Positions 51,994 to 60,882 are shown, counted from the stretch's first letter. The stretch: 64,000 nucleotides of DNA from Pseudomonas oryzihabitans (GCF_007665395.1 NZ_VDND01000009.1:150135-214134), one strand, 5' to 3'. Program-made: numbers and translations. Notes: generated by a model from the letters alone, not told the origin.

Positions 51994-52301
51994 AACCGCT
52001 GCGGCGTCGGCTCGGCCCAGCGCCGCAGGGGCAGGCTGCCCGGCTCCCGGCACTGCAGGTCGCGGAAGGGCCCGGCGACCTGGGTCCAGCCACGCCCCGG
52101 CGAGGTCTGGGCGCAGAACTCCTTGCCGTCGAGCTGGCTGCGCCATCGCCAGTAGGCGGCCGGCTCGGCGAGCGCCTCCGTCGCCAGCAGCCCGAGCAGG
52201 GCGATCGCCAGCGTCCTGCCAACCGCCCGCCGGAACCTCTCGCGCGCTAAGCGTGTCGGTTTAAAGGTAAGCCTCCCGAATTCGCACAGGATCTTTCCCA
52301 T
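51990..52301 (-). CDS. Small exported protein of unknown function
   Basis: Up to 103 residues. After a long basic N-region a signal-like helix is seen (RTLAIALLGLLATEALAEP), then a short mature domain YWRWRSQLDGKEFCAQTSPGRGWTQVAGPFRDLQCREPG with two cysteines. The only ATG in a suitable place is 52301, whose first two bases overlap the divergent esterase ATG at 52300; this is unusual, and a shorter form with a non-ATG start is possible. The 3' end overlaps the TRAP binding-protein gene by 4 bases. Confidence 0.55.
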   Translation of the reverse strand: MGKILCEFGRLTFKPTRLARERFRRAVGRTLAIALLGLLATEALAEPAAYWRWRSQLDGKEFCAQTSPGRGWTQVAGPFRDLQCREPGSLPLRRWAEPTPQRF

Positions 52302-53406
52302 GCCGCTGTCCGTCTTGCGTAGCAAACCTACCCTCCTCGCCCTGGCTCTGGTTGGGGCCGGCATCGCCCTCGCCGGCTGCGCCCGCGACCCGGAAAAACG
52401 CTCCCTGGGCGCCGAGGCGGTCAGCAATGCCAAGAGCATGGCGCGCACCGATGCCGACATGCAAAGGGTACTGAACAAGTACGCCAGCTTCGATCCCAAG
52501 GCGGTCGAGAAACTCACCGCCCAGCAGGCCCGGCAACAGCCTACCATCGCCGATGCGGTAAAGGGTGTGCTGCAGGACGAGGGTCGTCCCACCCAGCCAG
52601 AGGCCCTGGTACCGGGCGTGACCACTGTCGACCGCGCCGTGGACGGCGCCGCTGGCGTGCTCCCAGCCCGGATCTATACTCCCGCGGGCCAGGGTCCCTT
52701 CCCGGTCATCCTCTATTTCCATGGCGGTGGCTGGGTCTTCGCCGACCGCAACGTCTATGACGGCGGTGCCCGCGGCCTGGCCAAGCAGGCCAATGCCATC
52801 GTCGTTTCGGTGGACTATCGCCAGGCCCCGGAATACAAATTCCCCGCCGCCCACGACGATGCCCTCGCGGCCTATCGCTGGGTGACCACCAATGCCGGCT
52901 CCCTGAACGGGGATCCCCAGCGCCTGGCGCTGGCCGGCGAGAGCGCTGGCGGCAACCTGGCGGTAGCGACCGCCGTGGCGGCGCGCAAGGCCGGGCTCAT
53001 TGCGCCCAAGCACGTGCTGTCGGTCTATCCGGTCGCCCAGACTAATACCCACACTCCGTCCTACGACCAGTACGACGACGCCAAGCCGCTTAATCGGCCG
53101 ATGATGCTGTGGTTCGTCGAGCAGGTGACCCGCTCGCCTGCCGACCTCAAGGATCCGCGCCTGGACCTGACCAAGGCCGACCTCGCCGGCCTGCCGCCGG
53201 TCACCATCGTCAACGCCGAGATCGATCCGCTGCGGGACGATGGCGCCTTCCTGGAAACCGCCCTGCGCCAGGCCGGCGTGCCGGTGGAGCGCAAGGTCTA
53301 TCCCGGCGTCACCCACGAGTTCTTCGGTACCGCCGCCGTGGTGCAGAAGGCCAAGGACGCCCAGGCCTATGCCGGCAGCCGCCTGAAGGCAGATCTGGCC
53401 AAGTAG
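52300..53406 (+). CDS. HSL-family alpha/beta-hydrolase lipoprotein (esterase)
   Basis: 368-residue esterase. The signal peptide ends in a lipobox (GIALAGC), so it is probably a lipoprotein. The oxyanion-hole motif is ILYFHGGGWVFADR, the nucleophile GESAGGNLA, the Asp NAEIDPLRDDG and the His GVTHEFFG, a complete hormone-sensitive-lipase-type triad. AGGAT precedes the ATG. The roughly 90 residues before the catalytic domain are helical (DADMQRVLNKYASFDPKAVE). Substrate unknown; short acyl esters are typical for the family. Confidence 0.92.
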   Translation: MPLSVLRSKPTLLALALVGAGIALAGCARDPEKRSLGAEAVSNAKSMARTDADMQRVLNKYASFDPKAVEKLTAQQARQQPTIADAVKGVLQDEGRPTQPEALVPGVTTVDRAVDGAAGVLPARIYTPAGQGPFPVILYFHGGGWVFADRNVYDGGARGLAKQANAIVVSVDYRQAPEYKFPAAHDDALAAYRWVTTNAGSLNGDPQRLALAGESAGGNLAVATAVAARKAGLIAPKHVLSVYPVAQTNTHTPSYDQYDDAKPLNRPMMLWFVEQVTRSPADLKDPRLDLTKADLAGLPPVTIVNAEIDPLRDDGAFLETALRQAGVPVERKVYPGVTHEFFGTAAVVQKAKDAQAYAGSRLKADLAK

Positions 53407-53426
53407 GATTCGGTTACTGGCTTAGC

Positions 53427-53457
53427 ACACCGCCGGCCTCGCGCCGGCGGTGTGCTG
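53427..53457. terminator. Strong hairpin between convergent genes
   Basis: AGCACACCGCCGGC and GCCGGCGGTGTGCT pair over a very short loop, placed exactly between the convergent esterase and HhH genes. No clear T-tract, but it probably acts as a bidirectional transcript end. Confidence 0.65.
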
Positions 53458-53895
53458 TCAGCCGGGAAACAGCAGGGGGCCGGCCTCGCGCATGAAGATC
53501 TCGCAGGTCTTGGGTCCCACGCCTTTCAGCGTCTGCAGGCGGCGCTCGAAGTCCGCCCGGTCGGCACTGGTATCGCGCAGGCCGGCGAAGCTGCCCCGGT
53601 ATTCCTCCTGCAACTGGCGACAGGCCTCCAGCAACCGCGTCGCCGTGCTTTCGTCGTAGCGCCGGTAATGGCCTTCGCCGAGATAGTCGACCAGTTGCCG
53701 CCAGCTCAGGTTGAGCACCTTGCGCGGGCTGTCACGGCCGTACCGGCGATAGAGCACGGTCCAGGCCTGGGCGGCAATGCCCTGGGAGATGCGCTTGCCG
53801 AATAGATAGCTGGCCAGGAACCAGCCGAACAGCGCCTGTTCGTCCTCGGCGGTGAGGGTCAGGCCGAGATCGGTAGCCGAAGTGGTCTTGCGCAA
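53458..53895 (-). CDS. Helix-hairpin-helix DNA-glycosylase-like protein
   Basis: 145-residue all-helical protein ending in a clear helix-hairpin-helix, RRLQTLKGVGPKTCEIFMREAGPLLF. The rest (ARLLEACRQLQEEYRGSFAGL-type helices) resembles the endonuclease III/HhH-GPD fold in shortened form. The catalytic Lys and Asp of active glycosylases and the 4Fe-4S cysteines are not evident, so it may bind DNA without base excision. Independent small gene. Confidence 0.7.
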   Translation of the reverse strand: MRKTTSATDLGLTLTAEDEQALFGWFLASYLFGKRISQGIAAQAWTVLYRRYGRDSPRKVLNLSWRQLVDYLGEGHYRRYDESTATRLLEACRQLQEEYRGSFAGLRDTSADRADFERRLQTLKGVGPKTCEIFMREAGPLLFPG

Positions 53896-53973
53896 GGATC
53901 ATTCCTCTCCAGGGTCTCTTGCCTAGGGATGACCCTGCGCCACCGCGGTTCGATGGGAACGACGGCCGGTAGC

Positions 53974-54402
53974 CTAGTGACGGATCACCTCGCCGCGCTG
54001 CGGCGCAAGACGGGCCAACAGGCCATTCTGCGTCCGCTCCGGTATCCCTTCGCGCTGCATGGCCAGCTGCAGGTCTTCCACCAGCGCATTGAAATCGGCC
54101 GGCTGCAAGTTCAGGCCACGGTGACTCTCGGCCATGCTCGCGCCCTCGTAGCGGCAGGGTCCACCGGCGTCGACACAGAACTTCTGGATGAGTAGCCCGC
54201 GCAGGCGGCGAATGTCGACATTGGCGAAGTAGTGCCGGATCCGCTCATCACGGGCGATATTGAGCAGCATCCCCTCGACGATCCGGGTGATACCCGCCTG
54301 GCCACCCAGCTCCTGGTAGAGCCGGTCATTCGCCGGAGGCGGGGACGCGCAGCCGAGCAGGCTCGCCAGCAGGGAGGCCAACAGCCAAGGCTTCAACTTC
54401 AT
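53974..54402 (-). CDS. Lipoprotein truncated hemoglobin (group 1-like)
   Basis: 142-residue globin preceded by a lipoprotein signal (WLLASLLASLLGC lipobox). Globin features: LYQELGGQAGITRIVEG, DERIRHYFANVDIRRLRGLLIQKF, GGPCRYEG and the proximal His in MAESHRGL. The Phe-Tyr pair normally at B9-B10 is replaced by Met-Leu, so the distal pocket lacks the ligand-stabilising Tyr. Bacterial truncated globins are normally cytosolic; export suggests periplasmic gas, heme or redox sensing. Its ATG overlaps the DUF3034 stop (TGATG), making it the last gene of a four-gene operon. Confidence 0.85.
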   Translation of the reverse strand: MKLKPWLLASLLASLLGCASPPPANDRLYQELGGQAGITRIVEGMLLNIARDERIRHYFANVDIRRLRGLLIQKFCVDAGGPCRYEGASMAESHRGLNLQPADFNALVEDLQLAMQREGIPERTQNGLLARLAPQRGEVIRH

Positions 54403-55253
54403 CAATAGCTTCCCTGCAGCGACAGGTAGAGGCCCTGCTGATCATCGAGGGTGGCGATCTCGCCGAGCCAGGCGTAGGCCAGCACCACCGACAGGTGCTT
54501 GTTGGGGAAGTAGCCGACGAAGGTATCCACCCAGTCGCTCTCATGGGTGAAGGACAGGTTCTGCGGCTTCTGCCGGTACTCCATGCCCACCGCCCAGCGT
54601 GGGGTGAAGAGCACCGCGGCCGAGCCCTCCTTGAGCCACTGGCGGCTGTCGTTGCGATCGCCGCCGAAGCCGAGCAACCCCAGCTCGTTGGCGCGGCTGT
54701 AGCGCAGCCCGGCATTGAGCAGCAGGTTGTAGCCGAAGGCGCCGCCGAGGAACAGCCGGCTGGCACCCAGGTAGCCCTCGACATCGCTGTCGCGCCGTGC
54801 GCCCACCGCCTGCGGAATGGCGAAATCACGCTGGTGCTTGTACTGGATCCCCAGGGAAACCTGGGGCAGGCGATCGTAGATCAGGTCGCCGGCGAGGCGC
54901 ACCTTGGCGCCGAAGATGTCCTGGCTGAGGCTGTCTTCGGCAAGGTCCAGCTGGCGCCTCAGGGTCGGCATGTCCAACCGCTGCCGCGCGTAGGACAGCT
55001 CCACCCGGTTGTCGTAGGCCACCGCGGCGCCGGCCACGTCGAGCCGGTAATCGCCGGTCCAGACCCGGGTGGCGAACGCCGTCGCCCCGGGCTGCCCGCT
55101 TTCACCATAGCCGCCGATCAACGCCCAGGGCGTGATACCGCCCCCCGCCGCGCCCTCCACGCTGCTGGCGCCGCCGGTGGCCAGCAGCTTGCCGCCCTCG
55201 GCCTGCACGACCGTCGCCAGCAGCGCCAGGCCCAACCACCACCATCGCGTCAT
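54402..55253 (-). CDS. DUF3034 outer-membrane beta-barrel-like protein
   Basis: 283-residue protein with a Sec signal peptide (MTRWWWLGLALLATVVQA). GGKLLATGGASSVEGAAGGGITPWALIGGYG is the DUF3034 hallmark. Alternating hydrophobic strands and the C-terminal aromatic (YLSLQGSY) suggest an outer-membrane barrel. The start overlaps the EAL gene stop by ATGA. The function of the family is not established. Confidence 0.88.
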   Translation of the reverse strand: MTRWWWLGLALLATVVQAEGGKLLATGGASSVEGAAGGGITPWALIGGYGESGQPGATAFATRVWTGDYRLDVAGAAVAYDNRVELSYARQRLDMPTLRRQLDLAEDSLSQDIFGAKVRLAGDLIYDRLPQVSLGIQYKHQRDFAIPQAVGARRDSDVEGYLGASRLFLGGAFGYNLLLNAGLRYSRANELGLLGFGGDRNDSRQWLKEGSAAVLFTPRWAVGMEYRQKPQNLSFTHESDWVDTFVGYFPNKHLSVVLAYAWLGEIATLDDQQGLYLSLQGSY

Positions 55254-57568
55254 GAAAGCTCCTCTACCGCGGGCTCGGCCTGCCGTTCCATCCAGGCTTC
55301 GAACTCTCCGGCCGGAACCGGGCGGCTGATGTAGTAGCCCTGGATCAGGTCGCAGCCCCAACTGCGCAACAGCGCCAGGGTGCGACCTTCCTCGACGCCC
55401 TCGGCGACGACGTCCAGCCCCAGGTTGTGCCCCATCTCGATGGTCGAGCGGACGATGACGGCATCGTCGTTGCCCGGCTCCAGCTCCCTGATGAAGGACT
55501 GGTCGATCTTCAATTCGTCCACCGGCAGACGCTTGAGGTGCGCCAGCGACGCCTGGCCGGTGCCGTAATCGTCCACCGACAGCCGGATGCCCATGATGGA
55601 GAGGCGCTTGAGCAGGGCGATGGCCGCCTCGGGATCGGCCATGATGGCGCTCTCGGTGATCTCGAAGGTCAGCTGCCGGGCCGAGACGCCCGCTTCGTCG
55701 AGCCAGCGGATCACCCGTTCCGGGAGTTGGGTATCGGTGAGATCCACCGCGGAAACGTTCAGGGACACCTTCACCTCGCGCCCCTGGGTCTGCCACAGCG
55801 CCAGTTGGCGGATCGTCGCCTGGATCACCCAGCGGGTGAGCCCGGCCATGCTGCCGCTGCGCTCGGCAAGGGGAATGAATTCGCCCGGCGAAATCATGCC
55901 CAGCTCGGCGTGTCGCCAGCGCAGCAATACCTCCGCCTGCGGCGACCCATCGCCACGCAAGGCCACCTTGGGCTGGAACACCAGCATCAATTCGCCCCGC
56001 TCGCCCGCCAGCGGCAGGTCGTGGACCAGCTGCAGACGGCGCTGCTGGGCCGCGTCGCGGCCTTCGTCATAGACCCGCAGGCGCTCCGGCACCTGGGCGG
56101 CATCGAGCATGGCGCTACGCGCCCGTTCGATCAGCAGCGCCGGATCGCCGCTGTGCCGCGGGTACTCGGTGACGCCGATCCGGCAACTGAGGCGGAACAG
56201 CTGGCCTTCCCACTCGATCGGCTCGGCCAGCGCCTGGCGCAACTGGTCGGCCAGCCCCACGGCGCCTTCCAGACTCATGCGGCACACCTGGACGAGGAAC
56301 TCGTCGCCCACCGGACGAGAGACGCAACCTCGGCCGGCCAGCAGCACCTGGGCACGCTCGGCCACCAGCTTGAGGATGCGGTCGCCCCCCGCGACGCCCG
56401 CGGCCTCGTTGATCGCCTGGAAGTCGTCCAGGCCCAGGTACAGCAGCGATACCTGGGACTGGGTCGCGATGAACACCCGCAGCCGCTCTTCGGCCAGGAT
56501 GCGGTTGGGTAGGCCGGTCAGGGGGTCGTGCAAGGCATGGTGATTCAGCCGCTGCTCCCGCTCGGCGATGCCTTCGCGCATCGTCTCGAGCATCCGCGCC
56601 AGTCGCCCGAACTCGTCCCGACGCTGCACGTCCACCTTGACCGCATAATCGCCCTGGCCAATTCGCCAGGACACCACCGCCAGCTCCCGCAGCGGCTGGG
56701 CCAGGCTACGCGCCAGCAGGAGCGCACCCAGCAGGGCCGTCAGCAGGGCGCCACCGGCGATCAGCGCCAGTTGCCGCAGCAGGGGCGCGAACTCCCCCAG
56801 TGCCACGTCCAGCGAGCGCAACAGGTAGACGTACACCGGACTCTCGCGGGTGCCCAGGGTCAGTCGCTTGACCTGATAGAGCCGGTCGCCGAGCGTCATC
56901 TGCCAGGTCTCGGTCGTATTGGGCGAAGCCTGGAGTTGCTGCGCCAACAGCTGCCCCTGGGCCACCGGCAGGGTGCTGGCCATACTGGTAGCACCGCCCA
57001 GGAACACCACGTCGAGGTTGATCAGCGAGCGAAATTCCTGCGCCATGGCCTGATCCATGGCGAAGGTCATCACCACCTGGGCAATGGGTACCGGCGCCCG
57101 TACCGGCACCGTCACCCGCAGCGACGGTAGGCCGGTGCCCGCCACCACGCAACTGCCATCGCCACCGGCCGCCGTCGACGCGGGCAGGCGCTCGCCCTCG
57201 CTGTGGCCCGGCACGGTGCTGGCGATCAGGCGACCGTCCATGTCCAGCAGATAGGTGTCACCGGCGCCCACGCGCGCCCCATGGTTGGCCAGTACCGATC
57301 TCAGGGTCGGCACGTCGCCACTGGCTACCGCGTCGCGAAAGCCGAAATCGGCGGCCAGGACGCGCACGGCATCGTTCAGCCGACGGCACTGGCCATCCAG
57401 GACCTGACGGAAGACCCGGGCCCCGGTATCGAGCTGGTCATAGGATTGCCGGACCGCGCTGGCCTCCGTCGCGGCCTTGACCGTGAGGTAGACCAGCGCG
57501 ATCACCACCAGCATCAGCAGGAAGAGACTGCCGGCGATGCGGGTCTGGAAACTATGGATGAGCTTCAT
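55250..57568 (-). CDS. Membrane GGDEF-EAL protein, probable cyclic di-GMP phosphodiesterase
   Basis: 772-residue inner-membrane signalling protein: helix 1 (IAGSLFLLMLVVIALVYLTV), a periplasmic sensor region of about 240 residues (double-Cache-like, with FRQVLDGQCRRLNDAVRVLAADFGFRDA), helix 2 (LALIAGGALLTALLGALLLA), HAMP, GGDEF and EAL. The GGDEF motif is degenerate (RPVGDEF), so no cyclase activity is expected. The EAL site looks complete: EVLLRWRH, NVSAVD, FEITES, DDYGTG, LKIDQSFI, VAEGVE. ATG 57568 with AAGG 9 bases upstream is preferred to 57592. The 5' end overlaps the cupredoxin-like gene by 17 bases. Confidence 0.9.
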   Translation of the reverse strand: MKLIHSFQTRIAGSLFLLMLVVIALVYLTVKAATEASAVRQSYDQLDTGARVFRQVLDGQCRRLNDAVRVLAADFGFRDAVASGDVPTLRSVLANHGARVGAGDTYLLDMDGRLIASTVPGHSEGERLPASTAAGGDGSCVVAGTGLPSLRVTVPVRAPVPIAQVVMTFAMDQAMAQEFRSLINLDVVFLGGATSMASTLPVAQGQLLAQQLQASPNTTETWQMTLGDRLYQVKRLTLGTRESPVYVYLLRSLDVALGEFAPLLRQLALIAGGALLTALLGALLLARSLAQPLRELAVVSWRIGQGDYAVKVDVQRRDEFGRLARMLETMREGIAEREQRLNHHALHDPLTGLPNRILAEERLRVFIATQSQVSLLYLGLDDFQAINEAAGVAGGDRILKLVAERAQVLLAGRGCVSRPVGDEFLVQVCRMSLEGAVGLADQLRQALAEPIEWEGQLFRLSCRIGVTEYPRHSGDPALLIERARSAMLDAAQVPERLRVYDEGRDAAQQRRLQLVHDLPLAGERGELMLVFQPKVALRGDGSPQAEVLLRWRHAELGMISPGEFIPLAERSGSMAGLTRWVIQATIRQLALWQTQGREVKVSLNVSAVDLTDTQLPERVIRWLDEAGVSARQLTFEITESAIMADPEAAIALLKRLSIMGIRLSVDDYGTGQASLAHLKRLPVDELKIDQSFIRELEPGNDDAVIVRSTIEMGHNLGLDVVAEGVEEGRTLALLRSWGCDLIQGYYISRPVPAGEFEAWMERQAEPAVEELS

Positions 57569-58217
57569 CGTGCGCTGCCTTGTGGAAGGCATCCTCGAAC
57601 GCCGAGCTCGCCGGTTCCGCCGGCTGCGGCTTCGGCTGGACGGCCAGCTGGAGCTTCACGGTCAAGGGCGTCCCTGCCACGTCCAGATCGGGTTGGGCCA
57701 CCTCATGCTTGTCGCTGAGGTCGGGATGCCAGAGTGTCAGCTGATAATGACCGTTCGGCGCCTCGAGCCGGGCGTGACCCTGACTGTCGGTCACCGCGGA
57801 GCGCCCAGCGGCGGTCACATAGATGTAACCCACCATCCAGTCGTGGATGTTGCAGCCCACCACCACCACCCCGGGCTGGTCGAACACCACCGGCGTGCTG
57901 GGAATGCCGTGGTAGAGCGGTAGCTCGAAGTGCTTGGGGCTGGAAAAGGAATACACCTGGTGCCGGATGTCATCGGTATTGGGAAAGCTCACGGCCGTGC
58001 CCGTGGACACCGCCAGGACATGGGGGACGAAACGCCGATTCTGCTGGTCGATGGCTGCGGGGCGCCGCTCGGGGACCAGCCCCTGGCCGGACAGCATCAC
58101 CACGGCGTCGGCCAGGGCCGCGCCCTGGCTGTCGACGACCGTCACCGTGATCTCCGCCGCCTGTGCGGTCCCCAGGCCCAGGGCCAACAGTCCCGCCACC
58201 ACCCATAGCTTGTTCAC
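57552..58217 (-). CDS. Exported cupredoxin-like protein (methylamine-utilisation-like)
   Basis: 221-residue exported protein with signal peptide MNKLWVVAGLLALGLGTAQA. It has a carboxypeptidase-regulatory-like/cupredoxin fold: ITVTVVDSQGAALADAVVMLSG, AVSFPNTDDIRHQVYSFS and VVVGCNIHDWMVGYIYV. His, Cys, His and Met in RHQV and GCNIHDWM are arranged like a type-1 copper site. GTG 58217 has GGAGAG 8 bases upstream and is chosen; an in-frame ATG at 58238 is the alternative. Proteins like this are annotated as methylamine utilisation proteins, but no mau genes are present. First gene of the four-gene cluster. Confidence 0.82.
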   Translation of the reverse strand: MNKLWVVAGLLALGLGTAQAAEITVTVVDSQGAALADAVVMLSGQGLVPERRPAAIDQQNRRFVPHVLAVSTGTAVSFPNTDDIRHQVYSFSSPKHFELPLYHGIPSTPVVFDQPGVVVVGCNIHDWMVGYIYVTAAGRSAVTDSQGHARLEAPNGHYQLTLWHPDLSDKHEVAQPDLDVAGTPLTVKLQLAVQPKPQPAEPASSAFEDAFHKAAHDEAHP

Positions 58218-58444
58218 CGGCTGCTCTCCACGAGGCATCGTTCGAATCCATCGCCGGCTGCGCGGCGTGACCTCAGCATTAGCGGCCGTCGCGGCGGAAT
58301 CTTTATCGGGACCAGTCCCCTGGTCATCCCGGCGGTCGCACTTCAAGCGGCGCCCGGCGGTCAAGAAGGACAGATGTTTCCCCGCGTTGAAAAAGCAGCG
58401 CGCTCGCCCCATGTTGGCCTCACATCCAAGCCCAAGGTACGCCA

Positions 58445-60835
58445 ATGAGCGATCAGGATAATCAAGCGGACATTCTCAGCGAGGAAGCCGGCCAGACCGG
58501 TCTGGCGCTCCCTGGCCAGAATCTTCCCGACAAGCTCTACATCATCCCCATTCACAACCGGCCGTTCTTCCCGGCGCAGGTACTGCCCGTCATCGTCAAC
58601 GAAGAACCCTGGGCGGAAACCCTGGAACTGGTGGCCAAGACCGACCACCACTGCCTCGCGCTGTTCTACATGGACCAGCAAGCCGAGGATGCCGAAGGCT
58701 TCGATCCCGACCAGTTGCCCCAGCATGGCACCCTGGTACGCATCCATCACGCCAGTCGCCAGGACGGCAAACTGCAGTTCGTCGCCCAGGGCCTGTCGCG
58801 GGTACGCATCCGCGGCTGGCTGCGCCGGCAACGGCCGCCCTACCTGGTGGAAGTCGAACACCTGCGCCCCAGCCCCGATCCCAGCGACGAGGTGAAGGCC
58901 TACGGCATGGCGCTGATCAACGCCATTAAGGAGCTCCTGCCGCTCAACCCGCTCTACAGCGAAGAGCTGAAGAACTACCTCAATCGCTTCAGTCCCAACG
59001 ATCCTTCGCCGCTGACCGACTTCGCCGCCGCCCTCACCACCGCGCCGGGCGACGAACTGCAGCAGGTGCTCGACACCGTACCCATGCTGCAGCGCATGGA
59101 AAGGGTCCTGCCGCTGCTGCGCAAGGAAGTGGAGGTGGCGCGCCTGCAGAAGGAGCTCTCCGCCGAGGTCAATCGCAAGATCAACGAGCGCCAGCGCGAA
59201 TTCTTCCTCAAGGAACAGCTCAAGCTGATCCAGCAGGAACTGGGCATCACCAAGGACGATCGCAGCAGCGACATCGAAAGCTTCCGCCAGCGGCTGGACG
59301 GCAAGGTCCTGCCCGAGGCGGCGCAGAAGCGCATCGACGACGAGCTGAACAAGCTCTCCATCCTCGAGACCGGCTCGCCCGAGTACGGCGTCACCCGCAA
59401 CTACCTGGACTGGGCGACCGACCTGCCCTGGGGCGTCCATGGCCAGGACAAGCTCGACCTCAAGCACGCGCGCAAGGTGCTCGACCGTCACCATGCCGGC
59501 CTCGACGACATCAAGAACCGCATCCTCGAATTCCTCGCCGTGGGCGCCTTCAAGGGCGAGGTGGCCGGTTCCATCGTGCTGCTGGTAGGCCCGCCCGGGG
59601 TGGGCAAGACCAGCATCGGCAAGTCCATCGCCGAATCCCTCGGCCGCCCCTTCTATCGCTTCAGCGTCGGCGGCATGAGGGACGAGGCCGAGATCAAGGG
59701 CCATCGCCGTACCTACATCGGCGCCATGCCCGGCAAGCTCGTCCAGGCCCTGCGCGACGTCAAGGTGATGAACCCGGTGATCATGCTCGACGAGATCGAC
59801 AAGATGGGCCAGAGCTACCAGGGCGATCCGGCCTCGGCGCTGCTGGAGACCCTCGACCCCGAGCAGAACGTCGACTTCCTCGACCACTACCTGGACCTGC
59901 GCCTGGACCTGTCCAAGGTGCTCTTCGTCTGCACCGCCAACACCCTGGATTCCATTCCCGGGCCCCTGCTGGACCGCATGGAAGTCATCCGTCTGTCCGG
60001 CTACATCGCCGAGGAGAAGCAGGCCATCGCCAAGCGCCACCTCTGGCCCAAGCAGCTGGACAAGGCCGGCGTCCCCAAGGAGCGCCTGACCCTGACCGAC
60101 AGCGCCCTCAAGGCCCTGGTGGAAGGCTATGCCCGCGAAGCCGGGGTACGGCAGCTGGAGAAGCAGCTGGGCAAGCTGGTACGCAAGGCGGTGGTCAAGC
60201 TCATCGACGAGCCCAGGCTCAAGCTCAAGGTCGGTGCTGCGGATCTCGAGGATTACCTGGGCAAGCCCACCTTCCGCAAGGAACAGCTGCTCTCCGGCGT
60301 CGGCATCATCACCGGGCTTGCCTGGACCAGCATGGGCGGTGCCACCCTGCCGGTCGAGGCCACGCGCATCCATACCCTGAACCGGGGCTTCAAGCTCACC
60401 GGCAAGCTCGGCGAGGTCATGAAGGAATCGGCCGAGATCGCCTACAGCTACGTCACGGCCCACCTGAAGGAATTCAAGGGCGACCCGAATTTCTTCGACC
60501 AGGCCTTCGTGCACCTGCACGTACCCGAGGGCGCCACGCCCAAGGACGGCCCCAGCGCCGGTGTCACCATGGCCTCGGCACTGCTGTCGCTGGCGCGCAA
60601 CCAGGCGCCGAAGAAGAACGTGGCCATGACCGGCGAGCTGACCCTCACCGGCCAGGTGCTGCCCATCGGTGGGGTCAGGGAAAAGGTCATCGCCGCCCGG
60701 CGACAGAAGATCAGCGAACTGATCCTGCCGGAACCCAATCGTGGCGATTTCGAGGAGTTGCCGGCCTATCTCAAGGAAGGCCTGACCGTCCATTTCGCCC
60801 GGCGCTTCGCCGACGTGGCCAAGGTGCTCTTCTAG
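58445..60835 (+). CDS. lon: ATP-dependent Lon protease (second-type, AsrA-like by context)
   Basis: 796-residue hexameric AAA+ protease. The N-terminal LON substrate domain starts at LYIIPIHNRPFFPAQVLPV; Walker A GPPGVGKTS is near residue 385; the protease domain has Ser704 in PKDGPSAGVTM and the catalytic Lys in VREKVIAARR. In Pseudomonas aeruginosa a Lon-type protease (AsrA, PA0779) adjoins a chagasin-like inhibitor gene; the same pairing here suggests this is the AsrA-type copy and not the clpX-linked housekeeping Lon. AGG precedes the ATG. Confidence 0.94.
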   Translation: MSDQDNQADILSEEAGQTGLALPGQNLPDKLYIIPIHNRPFFPAQVLPVIVNEEPWAETLELVAKTDHHCLALFYMDQQAEDAEGFDPDQLPQHGTLVRIHHASRQDGKLQFVAQGLSRVRIRGWLRRQRPPYLVEVEHLRPSPDPSDEVKAYGMALINAIKELLPLNPLYSEELKNYLNRFSPNDPSPLTDFAAALTTAPGDELQQVLDTVPMLQRMERVLPLLRKEVEVARLQKELSAEVNRKINERQREFFLKEQLKLIQQELGITKDDRSSDIESFRQRLDGKVLPEAAQKRIDDELNKLSILETGSPEYGVTRNYLDWATDLPWGVHGQDKLDLKHARKVLDRHHAGLDDIKNRILEFLAVGAFKGEVAGSIVLLVGPPGVGKTSIGKSIAESLGRPFYRFSVGGMRDEAEIKGHRRTYIGAMPGKLVQALRDVKVMNPVIMLDEIDKMGQSYQGDPASALLETLDPEQNVDFLDHYLDLRLDLSKVLFVCTANTLDSIPGPLLDRMEVIRLSGYIAEEKQAIAKRHLWPKQLDKAGVPKERLTLTDSALKALVEGYAREAGVRQLEKQLGKLVRKAVVKLIDEPRLKLKVGAADLEDYLGKPTFRKEQLLSGVGIITGLAWTSMGGATLPVEATRIHTLNRGFKLTGKLGEVMKESAEIAYSYVTAHLKEFKGDPNFFDQAFVHLHVPEGATPKDGPSAGVTMASALLSLARNQAPKKNVAMTGELTLTGQVLPIGGVREKVIAARRQKISELILPEPNRGDFEELPAYLKEGLTVHFARRFADVAKVLF

Positions 60836-60850
60836 ACCGACCGACCTCTT

Positions 60851-60882
60851 GGGGTATGCTCTGCGTTTTGCCGTCATACCCC
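60851..60882 (+). repeat. Hairpin abutting the icp ribosome-binding site
   Basis: GGGGTATG (60851-60858) and CATACCCC (60875-60882) form an 8-bp stem with a 16-base loop. The right arm ends directly at the GGAGG of the next gene (60883-60887). It could modulate translation or act as a weak transcript end after lon. Confidence 0.55.

Noticed and set aside
57552..58217. Methylamine utilisation role for the cupredoxin-like protein
   Set aside because: No methylamine dehydrogenase or other mau genes nearby; only the fold is shared.
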